Of a stretch of DNA of 64,000 bases, positions 30,703-38,899 are shown piece by piece (the first letter of the stretch is position 1; each line of letters opens with the position of its first letter). The DNA is taken from the NCBI GenBank assembly GCA_902809825.1, contig LR778114.1, forward strand, positions 2,108,001 through 2,172,000, written 5' to 3'. A program made the position numbers and the translations under genes. The notes under the pieces were generated by a model. It saw only the letters and a list, made by a program, of their open reading frames with translations, did not search any database and was not told the origin of the DNA. This DNA is from Candidatus Hydrogenisulfobacillus filiaventi. GTDB lineage: Bacteria > Bacillota > Sulfobacillia > Sulfobacillales > R501.

Positions 30703-31851
30703 ATGGGTCAACCGGCCAAAGATGCGGCGGGCTCCCGAGCGCCGGCGGCCTTCTCCCCCACCCAGGCCGCTGCGGCCACCCTGGCTGCTGTGGCGGTGGG
30801 AGCCGCCGCATCCGGGGTGTGGGCCTTCTCGACCCCGGCCACCGTGCAGCAGCCGGATACGGTGAGCTACCGGCAGAGCGGGCGCTTCAGCTATGACGCC
30901 GCCACCGCCCGGAATATCGTCTATCCCGCAGGCCGTCTGACATCGCCGGCTCCCATCTTTTCCCCGCTGGTGTCGTCGGTCGCCGTCCGCTTCGCCTACC
31001 GTCTCACCGTCCCCCAGGGCCGCGTGGAAGGCGGCCGGGCCGGACTGGAGGCGGTGCTGTCCAGCAGCAACGGCTGGACCCGGCGCTGGCCGCTGGCCCC
31101 GCCCCTTCCCTTCCACGGGGCCTCCGCCACCGTCACCGGGACCCTCCACGTATCCGGCCTCTTCGCCACCATCGCGCAGGTGCAATCCCTGACCAAGGAC
31201 ACTACCGACTCCTACACCCTGTCGCTGGTGCCGCAGGTGCAGGCCCAGGCCGTTGCCGGCACCCGCCTCCTCACGCCCGTGTTCCATCCCGTCCTGCGCT
31301 TCTTCATCCAACCCAGCTGGCTGCAACTCACCCTGCCGGCCAGTGCCTCCGCCGGCGCCATCCTGCACCCGCTCGCGTCCCGCAGCGTCGCCTTCCCGGT
31401 AACGGTCGCCCACACGGTGAACCTCCTGGGCCATCCGGTCCCGGCGCCCTTCCTGCGCGTTACCGCCCCCCTGCTGGCCTTCCTGACCGCGGCCGGGGCC
31501 GGCCTGCTCCTCCGGACGGAGGCACGCCGGTTGCAACAGTTGGGCGAGACCAGCCGTGTGGCCCGCCAATACCGGGGCCTGCTGGTCGACGTCGACAGCC
31601 TGCCCTTCTCGCCTACCGCCCGCAGCATCCGCGTCGGATCCATCGAAGGGCTGGTCAAGCTGGCGGAGCAATGTGAGCGCATGATCCTCCACGCCCGCGG
31701 GGAGGAGGGCCAGCACCTCTATCTCCTGGAGAACGTGGGCGAGAGCTATTACTGCATCCTGCATGAGGATGCCCCGCCCCCGCCGGTCCGGACGGTGCCC
31801 GCCCCGGCAGCGGAGACCCGGGGCGCGCCGGCGGCCCCGCCTGTCTCCTGA
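30703..31851 (+). CDS. DUF5305-like membrane protein
   Basis: 382 residues. An N-terminal membrane helix (AAATLAAVAVGAAASGVWAF), a ~220-residue extracytoplasmic beta-rich domain with the DUF5305-like segments VAVRFAYRLTVPQGRVEGG and SSSNGWTRRWPLAPP, a second helix near 265-285 (APLLAFLTAAGAGLLL), and a cytoplasmic tail. DUF5305 proteins accompany SipW in Bacillota and archaea and may assist assembly of the surface protein. The ATG at 30703 has AAGGAGG at 9 bases. Confidence 0.7.
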   Translation: MGQPAKDAAGSRAPAAFSPTQAAAATLAAVAVGAAASGVWAFSTPATVQQPDTVSYRQSGRFSYDAATARNIVYPAGRLTSPAPIFSPLVSSVAVRFAYRLTVPQGRVEGGRAGLEAVLSSSNGWTRRWPLAPPLPFHGASATVTGTLHVSGLFATIAQVQSLTKDTTDSYTLSLVPQVQAQAVAGTRLLTPVFHPVLRFFIQPSWLQLTLPASASAGAILHPLASRSVAFPVTVAHTVNLLGHPVPAPFLRVTAPLLAFLTAAGAGLLLRTEARRLQQLGETSRVARQYRGLLVDVDSLPFSPTARSIRVGSIEGLVKLAEQCERMILHARGEEGQHLYLLENVGESYYCILHEDAPPPPVRTVPAPAAETRGAPAAPPVS

Positions 31852-31892
31852 GGGGGTCCGGCCCCGTTTATCCCGAGGAGGGGACACCGGCC

Positions 31893-33677
31893 ATGGACGG
31901 CCGTGACTCCGCAGGCCTCCTGGGCCTGCTGGCGGAAGTGCTGCAGCACCGCACCCTGCACCATGTGTACCAGCCCATCTGGTCGCTGCCCCATGGCACG
32001 CTGCTGGGGTATGAGGCCCTGGCCCGCCCGCCGGGAGGGACGGTCCCGGAAGCGCTCTGGGACCTGGCCGCCGCCACCCGCTGGTGGCCGGAGCTGGACC
32101 TCCTGGCCCTGGAAAGGGCCCTGCGGGGTGGCCGGCATCTCCCGGGCCGGCTGTTTCTCAATGTCTCCGCCCGCTTCCTCGAACTGGAGGGCGAAACCCG
32201 GGAACGGGCCCTCAGCCTGTTTGCCCGCTACCGCCCCCGGCTGGACACGGTCGCCTTGGAGATCACCGAGACCGCGCTGACGGATGCCATCCGGGCCAGT
32301 GCCGGGGCCCGCTTCTGGCAGGGGCGGGGCGTAGCGCTGGCCCTGGATGATGCCGGGACCGGCGCCAGCCTGCCGGAACGGGTACCCCTGCTGCGGCCCG
32401 ATTTCGTGAAAATCGACCGGGAGCTCACCCGACGGTGGGCGGGCGGGGAGCCCGAGCCCCTGCTGCAGTGGAGCAGCTGGGCCCGCACCATCGGTGCCGG
32501 CATCATCGCGGAGGGAGTGGAGGATCGCCATGCCCTGGCCGGGCTGACCCTGCTGACCCCCCTGGCGGTGCAGGGGTTCGCCCTGGGCCCGCCACGCCCG
32601 CCGGAAGCGTGGACACCGGAAGAGATGGCACGCTGGGCGCCGCCGGGCCCGCCGGCCGCCGTCCCGGCCGGAGGCCCGCCCCGCCCGCCCGCCCTGCCCG
32701 AGGCGGACCAGGACGCCTGGTTCTGGCGCCGGCACCGCCGGACGGAACGGCTGCTGGCCCTGGCGCGCGACCTCACCGTGCCCGTGCTGGTGGCCGGCTG
32801 GTTTCTCCATCCCGCCCACCACCTGCCGCTTTCCCTCCCGCCGCTGCTGGCCGGGGCAGCCGGCATCGGCTGGAGCCTGGGTGCCACCTGGTATACCGGG
32901 CGCCACCGGGAGGTCAACCCCTGGTGGGGGTACGGATCCACCGCTGCGGACGCCTTCTGGACCGCCGCCTGGATCGCGGCCACCGGCGGCAGGGTTAGCC
33001 CCTATCTGCCGCTGCTGTTCTGGCAGGTACTATGGGCGCTTATCCGGCTGCCGCGGGGGGCGGCAGCCGCGGCCATCACCCTGCTGGTGGGCCTCTACGC
33101 GCTGGAAACGGGGGCGGTGAACACCATGGCCCTCTACCTGGCAGTCATGGTGGGCACCATCGCCGTCTGGAAGCGGCTGTTCGAAAAAGAGGCGGACAGC
33201 CAGGTGCGCGACAGCGAGACCGGATGGCTGGCGCGGGAATACGGCACCTTCCTCCTGGAGCAGGCCCTGCGCGCGGGAACGGCGGTGGCTGCCATCCTTC
33301 TGGATGTGGACCCTCCCCCGGGCGGGGACAGCAGCCCCGAACCGGCGGTGCTCCGGACCCTCGGCAGCCTCTGCGAGGCCACCCTAAGCGGGGAGCACGC
33401 CCTCATCCGCTACAGCGGGCGGGAAGTGCTGGTGCTATGCCCGGCCTGCGATCCGGGCACGGCGGCGGGAGCCGCCGACCGCCTGCGGCAGGCCGTCAGC
33501 CACACCGCCTTTCCCCTCTGGGGACAACACGGCCGCCTCCACCTGACCATCAGCGCCGGGGTGGCGGTGGCCTGTCCCGGCACTGGCGTGCAGGCACTCC
33601 TGGAGGCGGCGGAGGCAGCCCTGGCCCAGGCCGCTGCCCGACGTAACGCCACCGTCACCGCTGCCCCGGCGGGCTAG
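31893..33677 (+). CDS. EAL-domain protein with membrane segments and a degenerate GGDEF domain
   Basis: 594 residues. N-terminal EAL domain (1-~235): GYEALARP, ALEITETALTD, LALDDAGTGASL, FVKIDRELT and IIAEGVEDRHAL, so most catalytic residues of a c-di-GMP phosphodiesterase are present. Four or more membrane spans follow (~285-425), then a GGDEF-like domain in which the signature is SGREV, so cyclase activity is unlikely. The EAL-first order is the reverse of the usual GGDEF-EAL arrangement. The ATG has GAGGAGGGG upstream. Its 3' end overlaps the convergent VKOR-like gene by 23 bases. Confidence 0.8.
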   Translation: MDGRDSAGLLGLLAEVLQHRTLHHVYQPIWSLPHGTLLGYEALARPPGGTVPEALWDLAAATRWWPELDLLALERALRGGRHLPGRLFLNVSARFLELEGETRERALSLFARYRPRLDTVALEITETALTDAIRASAGARFWQGRGVALALDDAGTGASLPERVPLLRPDFVKIDRELTRRWAGGEPEPLLQWSSWARTIGAGIIAEGVEDRHALAGLTLLTPLAVQGFALGPPRPPEAWTPEEMARWAPPGPPAAVPAGGPPRPPALPEADQDAWFWRRHRRTERLLALARDLTVPVLVAGWFLHPAHHLPLSLPPLLAGAAGIGWSLGATWYTGRHREVNPWWGYGSTAADAFWTAAWIAATGGRVSPYLPLLFWQVLWALIRLPRGAAAAAITLLVGLYALETGAVNTMALYLAVMVGTIAVWKRLFEKEADSQVRDSETGWLAREYGTFLLEQALRAGTAVAAILLDVDPPPGGDSSPEPAVLRTLGSLCEATLSGEHALIRYSGREVLVLCPACDPGTAAGAADRLRQAVSHTAFPLWGQHGRLHLTISAGVAVACPGTGVQALLEAAEAALAQAAARRNATVTAAPAG

Positions 33678-34068
33678 CCCGGCGGGCGCCCGCCGCCAGT
33701 AGGCGGCTTACCGCCCAACCCGCCAGTCCCACTTGCGCTACCGTGCACCAGAGGCAGAGGTGACCGGCCGCCACCTCGTTGCCGACGGCCCACCCCAGGC
33801 CGAGGAGACCAGCCACCGCCCAGACGGCCGAGCGTCCCAGCCGGGTACACCCGGCCGCCGCCCACAGGAAGCCCCAGCCCCAGACCGGAATCCCGGCCAC
33901 TGCCCCCGTCGCCAGCACCGCCCGGCAGTCGACCAGCCCGTTGTCCGGGCAGCCGGTAGGCACGGAGAGGGCAGTGGCTGCCGCCCCTGCCAACCCGATG
34001 AGCAGAAGAAACGGCCAAACCAGCTGTAGCCCGACCCGCCGGCGCCCGGCCGGCTTGCCGGTGATCAT
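33655..34068 (-). CDS. vitamin K epoxide reductase (VKOR)-family membrane protein
   Basis: 137 residues with four membrane helices. Cysteines match VKOR: a loop pair Cys40 and Cys48 (GCPDNGLVDCRAVL) and the active-site CLWC (Cys105, Cys108) in GHLCLWCTVAQ. It would oxidise exported dithiols using quinone. No fused thioredoxin domain is present; the TlpA-like protein 4 kb away could be a partner. The ATG at 34068 follows GGAGGGGGA at 7 bases. Confidence 0.75.
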   Translation of the reverse strand: MITGKPAGRRRVGLQLVWPFLLLIGLAGAAATALSVPTGCPDNGLVDCRAVLATGAVAGIPVWGWGFLWAAAGCTRLGRSAVWAVAGLLGLGWAVGNEVAAGHLCLWCTVAQVGLAGWAVSRLLAAGARRASPPGQR

Positions 34069-34415
34069 CCGCCATTCCCCCTCCCTCGACACCCGGCGTG
34101 CCGGACAGCGGACCCGGCGATCACCGGTGGCCGCCTCCATCGTAACGGGCCCGGCCGGGCGCAGAAATGGGCCGCTCAGGCCATCCGGGCCCGCAGCCCC
34201 CGGGCCGCGCGTCCCCTGGGCCGCATGTCCTATGTTTTACAATTTCAGGATACCCAGTCAGGAATTTCCCCTGCCGCTGTCGAAATAGTTCATAATGGCT
34301 ATCAACCGCACCGGGGACGGCGCGGCCTGCCCGGTGGGCCCGGGGGCGCCATGATGCCTGCCGTGCCCTCGCCCGGCTCCCCTGACACGCTACCCGGCAG
34401 AGGAGGGTGCACCCG

Positions 34416-35132
34416 ATGGTGGATACGGGTACCTTCACTCAAATCGTGGTCGTAGGACGTTCCAGCATGCTATGCCAGACCCTGGCGCGCTGGCTGAGCG
34501 AAATCGGCAACGGGACGGCCAGGGTGCTGGAGCCCTCGGGCCTGGCCGCGGCCACCGCGGCCGATGCCATCCTGCTCCTATTGGAGGACGAAGCGGATCT
34601 CGCCCTGCTGCAACGTCTTTCCGCCCTCCCGGCCGGCTCCCGGCCGCACCGCCTGCTCCTGTTTCCGGAACTGCACTGGCCGCTGATGGAACGGGCCGCG
34701 CACGCGGGGCACGTGGACGCCATCATCGGCCCCCCGGTCTCCGCCCGCCTGGTCCGGAGGGTCTTGGACCTGATGGCCGGCTGCACCCACCACCCCCGTC
34801 CGCTCTGGGTGCTCGCGGGAGGCATGCCCGACGTGCTGCCGGACGCTGGTCCCCTGCCGCCGTCCGGGGCGCCCCCGGGCGGCCCGGTGTCCCTCACCCC
34901 GCGGGAACGGGGAATCCTGACCCTCCTCGACCGCGACTACAGCAACCAGGAGATTGCCCGCCTGCTGGTGATCTCCCCCCATACGGTCAAGCGCCGCCTC
35001 GAGCACCTCTTCCGCACGCTGGCGGTCAGTTCCCGCATGGAGGCCGTACATATCGCCCACCGCAACGGGCTCCTGCGCACCCGCCGGACGGACGCCGCCG
35101 GCCAGCCGCGGGCGGGCTGCTCCGCGCCGTAA
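34416..35132 (+). CDS. LuxR-type response regulator-like transcription factor
   Basis: 238 residues. An N-terminal receiver-like fold (QIVVVGRSSMLCQTLARWL, LLLLEDEADL) lacks an obvious phosphoacceptor aspartate pattern; the C-terminal HTH is LTPRERGILTLLDRDYSNQE plus IARLLVISPHTVKRRLEHLF. The ATG at 34416 has AGGAGGG at 9 bases. It points towards the lipoate cluster but is convergent with it. The target is unknown. Confidence 0.8.
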   Translation: MVDTGTFTQIVVVGRSSMLCQTLARWLSEIGNGTARVLEPSGLAAATAADAILLLLEDEADLALLQRLSALPAGSRPHRLLLFPELHWPLMERAAHAGHVDAIIGPPVSARLVRRVLDLMAGCTHHPRPLWVLAGGMPDVLPDAGPLPPSGAPPGGPVSLTPRERGILTLLDRDYSNQEIARLLVISPHTVKRRLEHLFRTLAVSSRMEAVHIAHRNGLLRTRRTDAAGQPRAGCSAP

Positions 35133-35147
35133 TCAGCCGGGCATGCG

Positions 35148-35188
35148 GGGGCCGGCCCCGCCTCCGCCCGGAAGCCGGGGCCGGCCCC
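35148..35188. repeat. duplicated 12-bp palindrome between convergent genes
   Basis: GGGGCCGGCCCC occurs at 35148-35159 and 35177-35188, in the 63-base gap between the LuxR-type gene and the lipoyl synthase. Each copy is self-complementary and the two can also pair with each other. It may act as a bidirectional terminator, though no T run is visible. Confidence 0.5.
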
Positions 35189-35195
35189 GACCGGC

Positions 35196-36155
35196 CTAGA
35201 GTACCGAGCAGCACTGCTGGTGGTAGCGGGCGGTCACGCCCTGACTACGGGCATAGGCGATGGTGGCCGGCAGGGGGTAGGCGATGCTTTGTACCCCCAC
35301 GTCCACTGCATAGCGCTCCATGGCCTCCTTCACCGGGCCCGGGGGCTTGGCGCATCCCAGGGAGATGGGCATCTCCGGCATCATCAGCCGGGCCGCGGCG
35401 AGCACCCGCGCCACGTCCTCCGCCGGCACCGGCGGCAGGCCCGCCATCGCGGTGCCAGGCAGTGGCTCCAGCACCACAATCACCAGCTGAGCGGCCCCCT
35501 CCTCCTGGATCATGCGCAGGGCCTCGAACTCGCCCCGGATGCGCCCGTAGTGCAGGCCCACCACCACATGCGGTACGGCAGCCAGACCGTTTTCCGCCAG
35601 GAGCCGCAGGGACTCCCGGTATGCCTCCACCGTACGATCCAGATGGTAGACCTCACGGATGGTGTCATTGTCCCCGATGATATCCAGCAGCACCTGGTCC
35701 ACCCCGGCCGCCTTCAAGCCGCGGGCCACCTCCGGCCGCACCAGGCCGGAGTGGACCAGCACCCGCATGCCCTGCGCCTTCAGTTCCGCCAGGGCGTCAA
35801 GGAAACGGTCCAGGGGGACGGTGCCGTCCTCCAGGCACCCGCCGCTGACCAGGACCCCCTCCGCCCCCTGCTGGGCCAGTTCGATGCCGAGGCTGCGGAA
35901 GCGGGCGGGGCTTTTGGCTGCGTGCATACTCTGCAGGATGCGGGTGCCGCAATGGTCGCACTTAAGGGCGCAGGCGCTGCCGGTGACGCTGATGGTCTCA
36001 AAGTGATGCGGCTCGTTGCGGTACTCCCCGCCGTCGTAATGCTTCTGGCTGGGGGCCGCGAAGAGGATTTCGGCCGGGAAATGGGCGCGGCTGGTGGCGC
36101 GGGCGCGCGCCACCAGGTCCTCCACCCGTTCCTCAAGCCAGTTCGCTGTGCTCAT
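35196..36155 (-). CDS. radical SAM lipoyl synthase subunit (LipS1/LipS2 type)
   Basis: 319 residues. The [4Fe-4S]-SAM motif is CALKCDHC (Cys63, 67, 70) followed by GVLVSGGCLEDG, and the C-terminus carries a CC pair (QQCCSVL). It is related to BioB/LipA-type radical SAM enzymes. With its neighbour it matches the two-protein LipS1/LipS2 system that inserts two sulfurs into octanoyl-carrier. Which of the two it is cannot be settled by eye. The ATG at 36155 overlaps the upstream gene by 23 bases. Last gene of the operon. Confidence 0.75.
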   Translation of the reverse strand: MSTANWLEERVEDLVARARATSRAHFPAEILFAAPSQKHYDGGEYRNEPHHFETISVTGSACALKCDHCGTRILQSMHAAKSPARFRSLGIELAQQGAEGVLVSGGCLEDGTVPLDRFLDALAELKAQGMRVLVHSGLVRPEVARGLKAAGVDQVLLDIIGDNDTIREVYHLDRTVEAYRESLRLLAENGLAAVPHVVVGLHYGRIRGEFEALRMIQEEGAAQLVIVVLEPLPGTAMAGLPPVPAEDVARVLAAARLMMPEMPISLGCAKPPGPVKEAMERYAVDVGVQSIAYPLPATIAYARSQGVTARYHQQCCSVL

Positions 36156-37284
36156 CATCGTCCGCACCCGCCCAATCGCCCCAGAGTTGTTGGCGGATCT
36201 CCTCCAGGTCGGCCGCATTCGGCAGGAAGGGGAAGTTCCGCAGCGGCTGGCTGGGCCGTCCGTTGCCGTAAGGGCGGTTGCAGGCGGTCTCCCCTGCGTG
36301 GTCGGGGCAGCCGGAGGTCATGAAAGGCCGGCCGGAATCCACGACGGCCTTCAGTTCCTCCGCCGGCAGGCCGTAGTCCACCACCTGGCCCAGGCGGTTG
36401 AAGCGGAAGTGCTCCAGACCCCATCCGCGCTCGTTGATGAGGTAGCGGCCGAGCTGGCAGCGGCGGTACTGTCCCATGGGCGGTTGCGGCCAGTCCTGCA
36501 GCAGGGTGCCGGGCTCGGGGTTGAAGGAGAAGAGGTGGGTCTCCACCCCCATGTCCTGGGCCTTCTGCACCGCGGCCAGCAGCTCGGCCTCCGTCTCGCC
36601 CAGCCCCACCACCAGGTGGATGCCCACCGTACCCGGGGGGAAGACGGTGGTAGCCTGCTCCACCACCCACCAGAAGTGGTCCCAGCGGTGCGGCCCCCGC
36701 ACCGGCAGGCCCCGGTGCTGGTTGAAGAGCTCCTCGGTGGCGGCGTCGATGGCCACATCCACCCGGTCGGCTCCGGCGTCGCGGATAGCCTCCAGCTGGC
36801 TGCGGTCCTTGATGAGCGTAGCGGTGATGAGACCGGAGATGAGGAGATGGCTACGCTCCCGGAAGCGGCGGATGATCTGCAGGGAGTCGGGTAGGGAGCG
36901 GCGGTTGGCCAGCATGCCCACGCACACCCGCTTCATCTGGTGGCGCATGGTGTTGGCGCGGTCGATAAGGTCGTCCACCTCCACCACCGGCCACTTGACC
37001 CGGATGAAGGTCCCCTCCTCCCGGGTCACCGGGCGCTCGCGGGACATACCGCAATACGAGCAGTTGGCGGTGCAGTTTTCGGGATAGGTGGTGAGGACGT
37101 TCAGCCCGTGCAGCTCAGTTTCCGGCCGGGCGAATTTGCCCTTCTCGTAGCCGAGGGTGATGGCGCCGGCCAGGGAGGTCTGGACATAGCGGGGGCTTTC
37201 GTACCGCTCCTCCAGCGGCGGGCGGTCCTCCACATCCTGGGCCACTTCCCGCACCACGCGCAGGGTGCCTTTCTCGGTCTTCAT
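36133..37284 (-). CDS. radical SAM lipoyl synthase subunit (LipS1/LipS2 type, long form)
   Basis: 383 residues. Radical SAM motif CTANCSYC (Cys71, 75, 78); a C-terminal cysteine pair in SGCPDHAGETACNRPYGN could ligate the auxiliary cluster that donates sulfur. HLVVGLGETEAEL is a typical radical SAM barrel strand. The ATG at 37284 overlaps the lipoate ligase stop by 4 bases (ATGA-type coupling). Together with the next gene it would replace classical LipA, which is not seen here. Confidence 0.78.
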   Translation of the reverse strand: MKTEKGTLRVVREVAQDVEDRPPLEERYESPRYVQTSLAGAITLGYEKGKFARPETELHGLNVLTTYPENCTANCSYCGMSRERPVTREEGTFIRVKWPVVEVDDLIDRANTMRHQMKRVCVGMLANRRSLPDSLQIIRRFRERSHLLISGLITATLIKDRSQLEAIRDAGADRVDVAIDAATEELFNQHRGLPVRGPHRWDHFWWVVEQATTVFPPGTVGIHLVVGLGETEAELLAAVQKAQDMGVETHLFSFNPEPGTLLQDWPQPPMGQYRRCQLGRYLINERGWGLEHFRFNRLGQVVDYGLPAEELKAVVDSGRPFMTSGCPDHAGETACNRPYGNGRPSQPLRNFPFLPNAADLEEIRQQLWGDWAGADDDEHSELA

Positions 37285-38375
37285 CCAGCTAACGCCCCTT
37301 TCGGGTCGGATTGGCTGCCCAGGGCCCGGGTCAGCACGGATACCCAGTCGGCCGGTTCCACGCCCAGATAGCGGGGGGCGTCGGCTTGCCGGTAATGGGC
37401 GATGACAATGGCCTCCAGCGCCTCCGGGTCGGCCGGCGCCTCCTTCAGGGCAGCCTCCAGATCCAGGACCGCCCGCTCGGGATAGACGAAGAAGTCGCCG
37501 GTGAGAAAAGCCCGCCGGATGCGGCCGGCCTTGCGGTCCACCACCAGGTGGGCGCGCAGGAGGCCCCCTGGCGCCTTATAGGCGGCGGATACCAGCTCCT
37601 GCCCGGCGGGGGCGCGCCGGCGGTCGATCCATTCCGGACGGGCGAAGTCGTCCCGGACGCGCCCCCATTCCTCCTCTTCATAAGAGGTGAGGGAACCCGG
37701 TTCCACCGCCACCCCCAGCACTTCCTCCACCGCCGACACCATAGCGGCCTTGACCGCGTCCAGGGTGGGGGCGTACCCGAGGATCTCGCGCATGGTGACA
37801 ATCCGCTGCCGGTAGGAATCCACCAGTTTATCGGTGAGCTTCTCGATCGGCAGGCGCAGCACATGGAGCATGGTCTCGATATCGAAATCCACCAGGATAG
37901 TGCCCTGGTAGATCATGGCGCTGCCCCATTCCGCACCCCCGGTGCCCGAGATCTTCCGGCCGCCCACCTCGATATCGTTGAGGGGCCGGAACTGGGCGGG
38001 GATGCCCCAGTGCTCCAGGGTGCGCACCACAATCGCGGAGAGACGGCGGTAGACGGTGTTGGGGTCCGGCGGCAGGCGGGTATCCGCCTTGGACAGGCTG
38101 ATCTCCCACCCCAGCTGCCGGGCGTCCATGTAGATGGCGCCGCCCCCGGTCACCCGCCGGTTCACCTCCACCCCCCGCTCGGCGCAGGCCGCCCGGTCGA
38201 CTTCCAGGTCCACGGCCTGGTGATACCCCACCAGGGCGGCGTGGGGGCGGAACTCCATGAAGCGGAGGGTATCGGGAGCCCGGCCGGCGGATCGGGCCCG
38301 CATCACCGCCAGGTCCAGCGCCATCTGCTGCCACGCCGGCATGGGCCCCGGATCGAGCAGCCGCCAGCGGTCCAT
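37281..38375 (-). CDS. lipoate/octanoate-protein ligase with C-terminal domain
   Basis: 364 residues. A BPL/LPL catalytic domain: NRRVTGGGAIYMD (lipoyl-AMP loop) and NDIEVGGRKISGTGGAEW with the catalytic lysine (GRKISG). The C-terminal ~100 residues (GGLLRAHLVVDRKAGRIRRA) form the LplA accessory domain needed for acyl activation, here in the same chain. It starts 1 base after the carrier-protein stop. Expected to load octanoate or lipoate on the adjacent GcvH-like protein. Confidence 0.85.
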   Translation of the reverse strand: MDRWRLLDPGPMPAWQQMALDLAVMRARSAGRAPDTLRFMEFRPHAALVGYHQAVDLEVDRAACAERGVEVNRRVTGGGAIYMDARQLGWEISLSKADTRLPPDPNTVYRRLSAIVVRTLEHWGIPAQFRPLNDIEVGGRKISGTGGAEWGSAMIYQGTILVDFDIETMLHVLRLPIEKLTDKLVDSYRQRIVTMREILGYAPTLDAVKAAMVSAVEEVLGVAVEPGSLTSYEEEEWGRVRDDFARPEWIDRRRAPAGQELVSAAYKAPGGLLRAHLVVDRKAGRIRRAFLTGDFFVYPERAVLDLEAALKEAPADPEALEAIVIAHYRQADAPRYLGVEPADWVSVLTRALGSQSDPKGALAG

Positions 38376-38810
38376 TTAGAGCTCCTCCGTTTCCAGTTCC
38401 GCCAGCATGGCGCGGTAGCGCTCGGGGCCCATGAGGCGGCTGACCGCGAATCCGGCCGGCACGGCCGGCTTCACCTTGATCAGCCAGCCCTTGTGATAGG
38501 GATCCTGGTTCACCACCCCGGGGGCCTCCTCAACGGCCTCGTTGGCCGCGATCACCACCCCGTCGAAGGGCGCGTAAAGCTGGCCGACCCACTTGCCCGA
38601 TTCCAGGCTGCCCCAGGGTTCCCCGGCCTTCAGCTCCGTGCCCGGCTTAGGCAGGGACACATAGAGGATGTCCCCGGCGGAGTCCTGTACGTAGTCGGTG
38701 ACCCCCATGGTAATCACCGCATCCTCCACCTGCGACCACTGATGGTACTGGTCATAGAAGCGGTCCTCCAGCACCTGCCAGCGGACGGGGACCGACTTGT
38801 TGAGCGCCAT
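38376..38810 (-). CDS. GcvH-like lipoyl carrier protein (LbpA type)
   Basis: 144 residues. Lipoyl domain with the modified lysine Lys73 in WGSLESGKWVGQLYAPFDG, and GVTDYVQDSAGDILYVSLP before it, as in glycine-cleavage H proteins. There are no gcvT/gcvP genes here. It lies among lipoate ligases and LipS-type synthases, the arrangement known for LbpA, the lipoyl carrier of the sHdr sulfur-oxidation pathway. The ATG at 38810 has AAAGGAG at 7 bases. A dual H-protein role cannot be excluded. Confidence 0.8.
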   Translation of the reverse strand: MALNKSVPVRWQVLEDRFYDQYHQWSQVEDAVITMGVTDYVQDSAGDILYVSLPKPGTELKAGEPWGSLESGKWVGQLYAPFDGVVIAANEAVEEAPGVVNQDPYHKGWLIKVKPAVPAGFAVSRLMGPERYRAMLAELETEEL

Positions 38811-38899
38811 GGTCTTGCTCCTTTCCCCGGCGGCAGCGCGCAACAGGCATAGACATGCCCGGGACGCCGGCGGCGCCGGATTGCGGAATGTGTCGGAAC

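Noticed and set aside
30220-31887. Minus-strand open frame of 555 codons opposite the SipW and DUF5305 genes
   Set aside because: Composition is Gly/Arg/Gln-rich without any motif; the plus-strand genes have ribosome binding sites and recognisable families.
38376-38810. Glycine cleavage H protein as the sole function
   Set aside because: No gcvT or gcvP is present and the neighbours are all lipoate assembly genes. Kept only as a secondary possibility.
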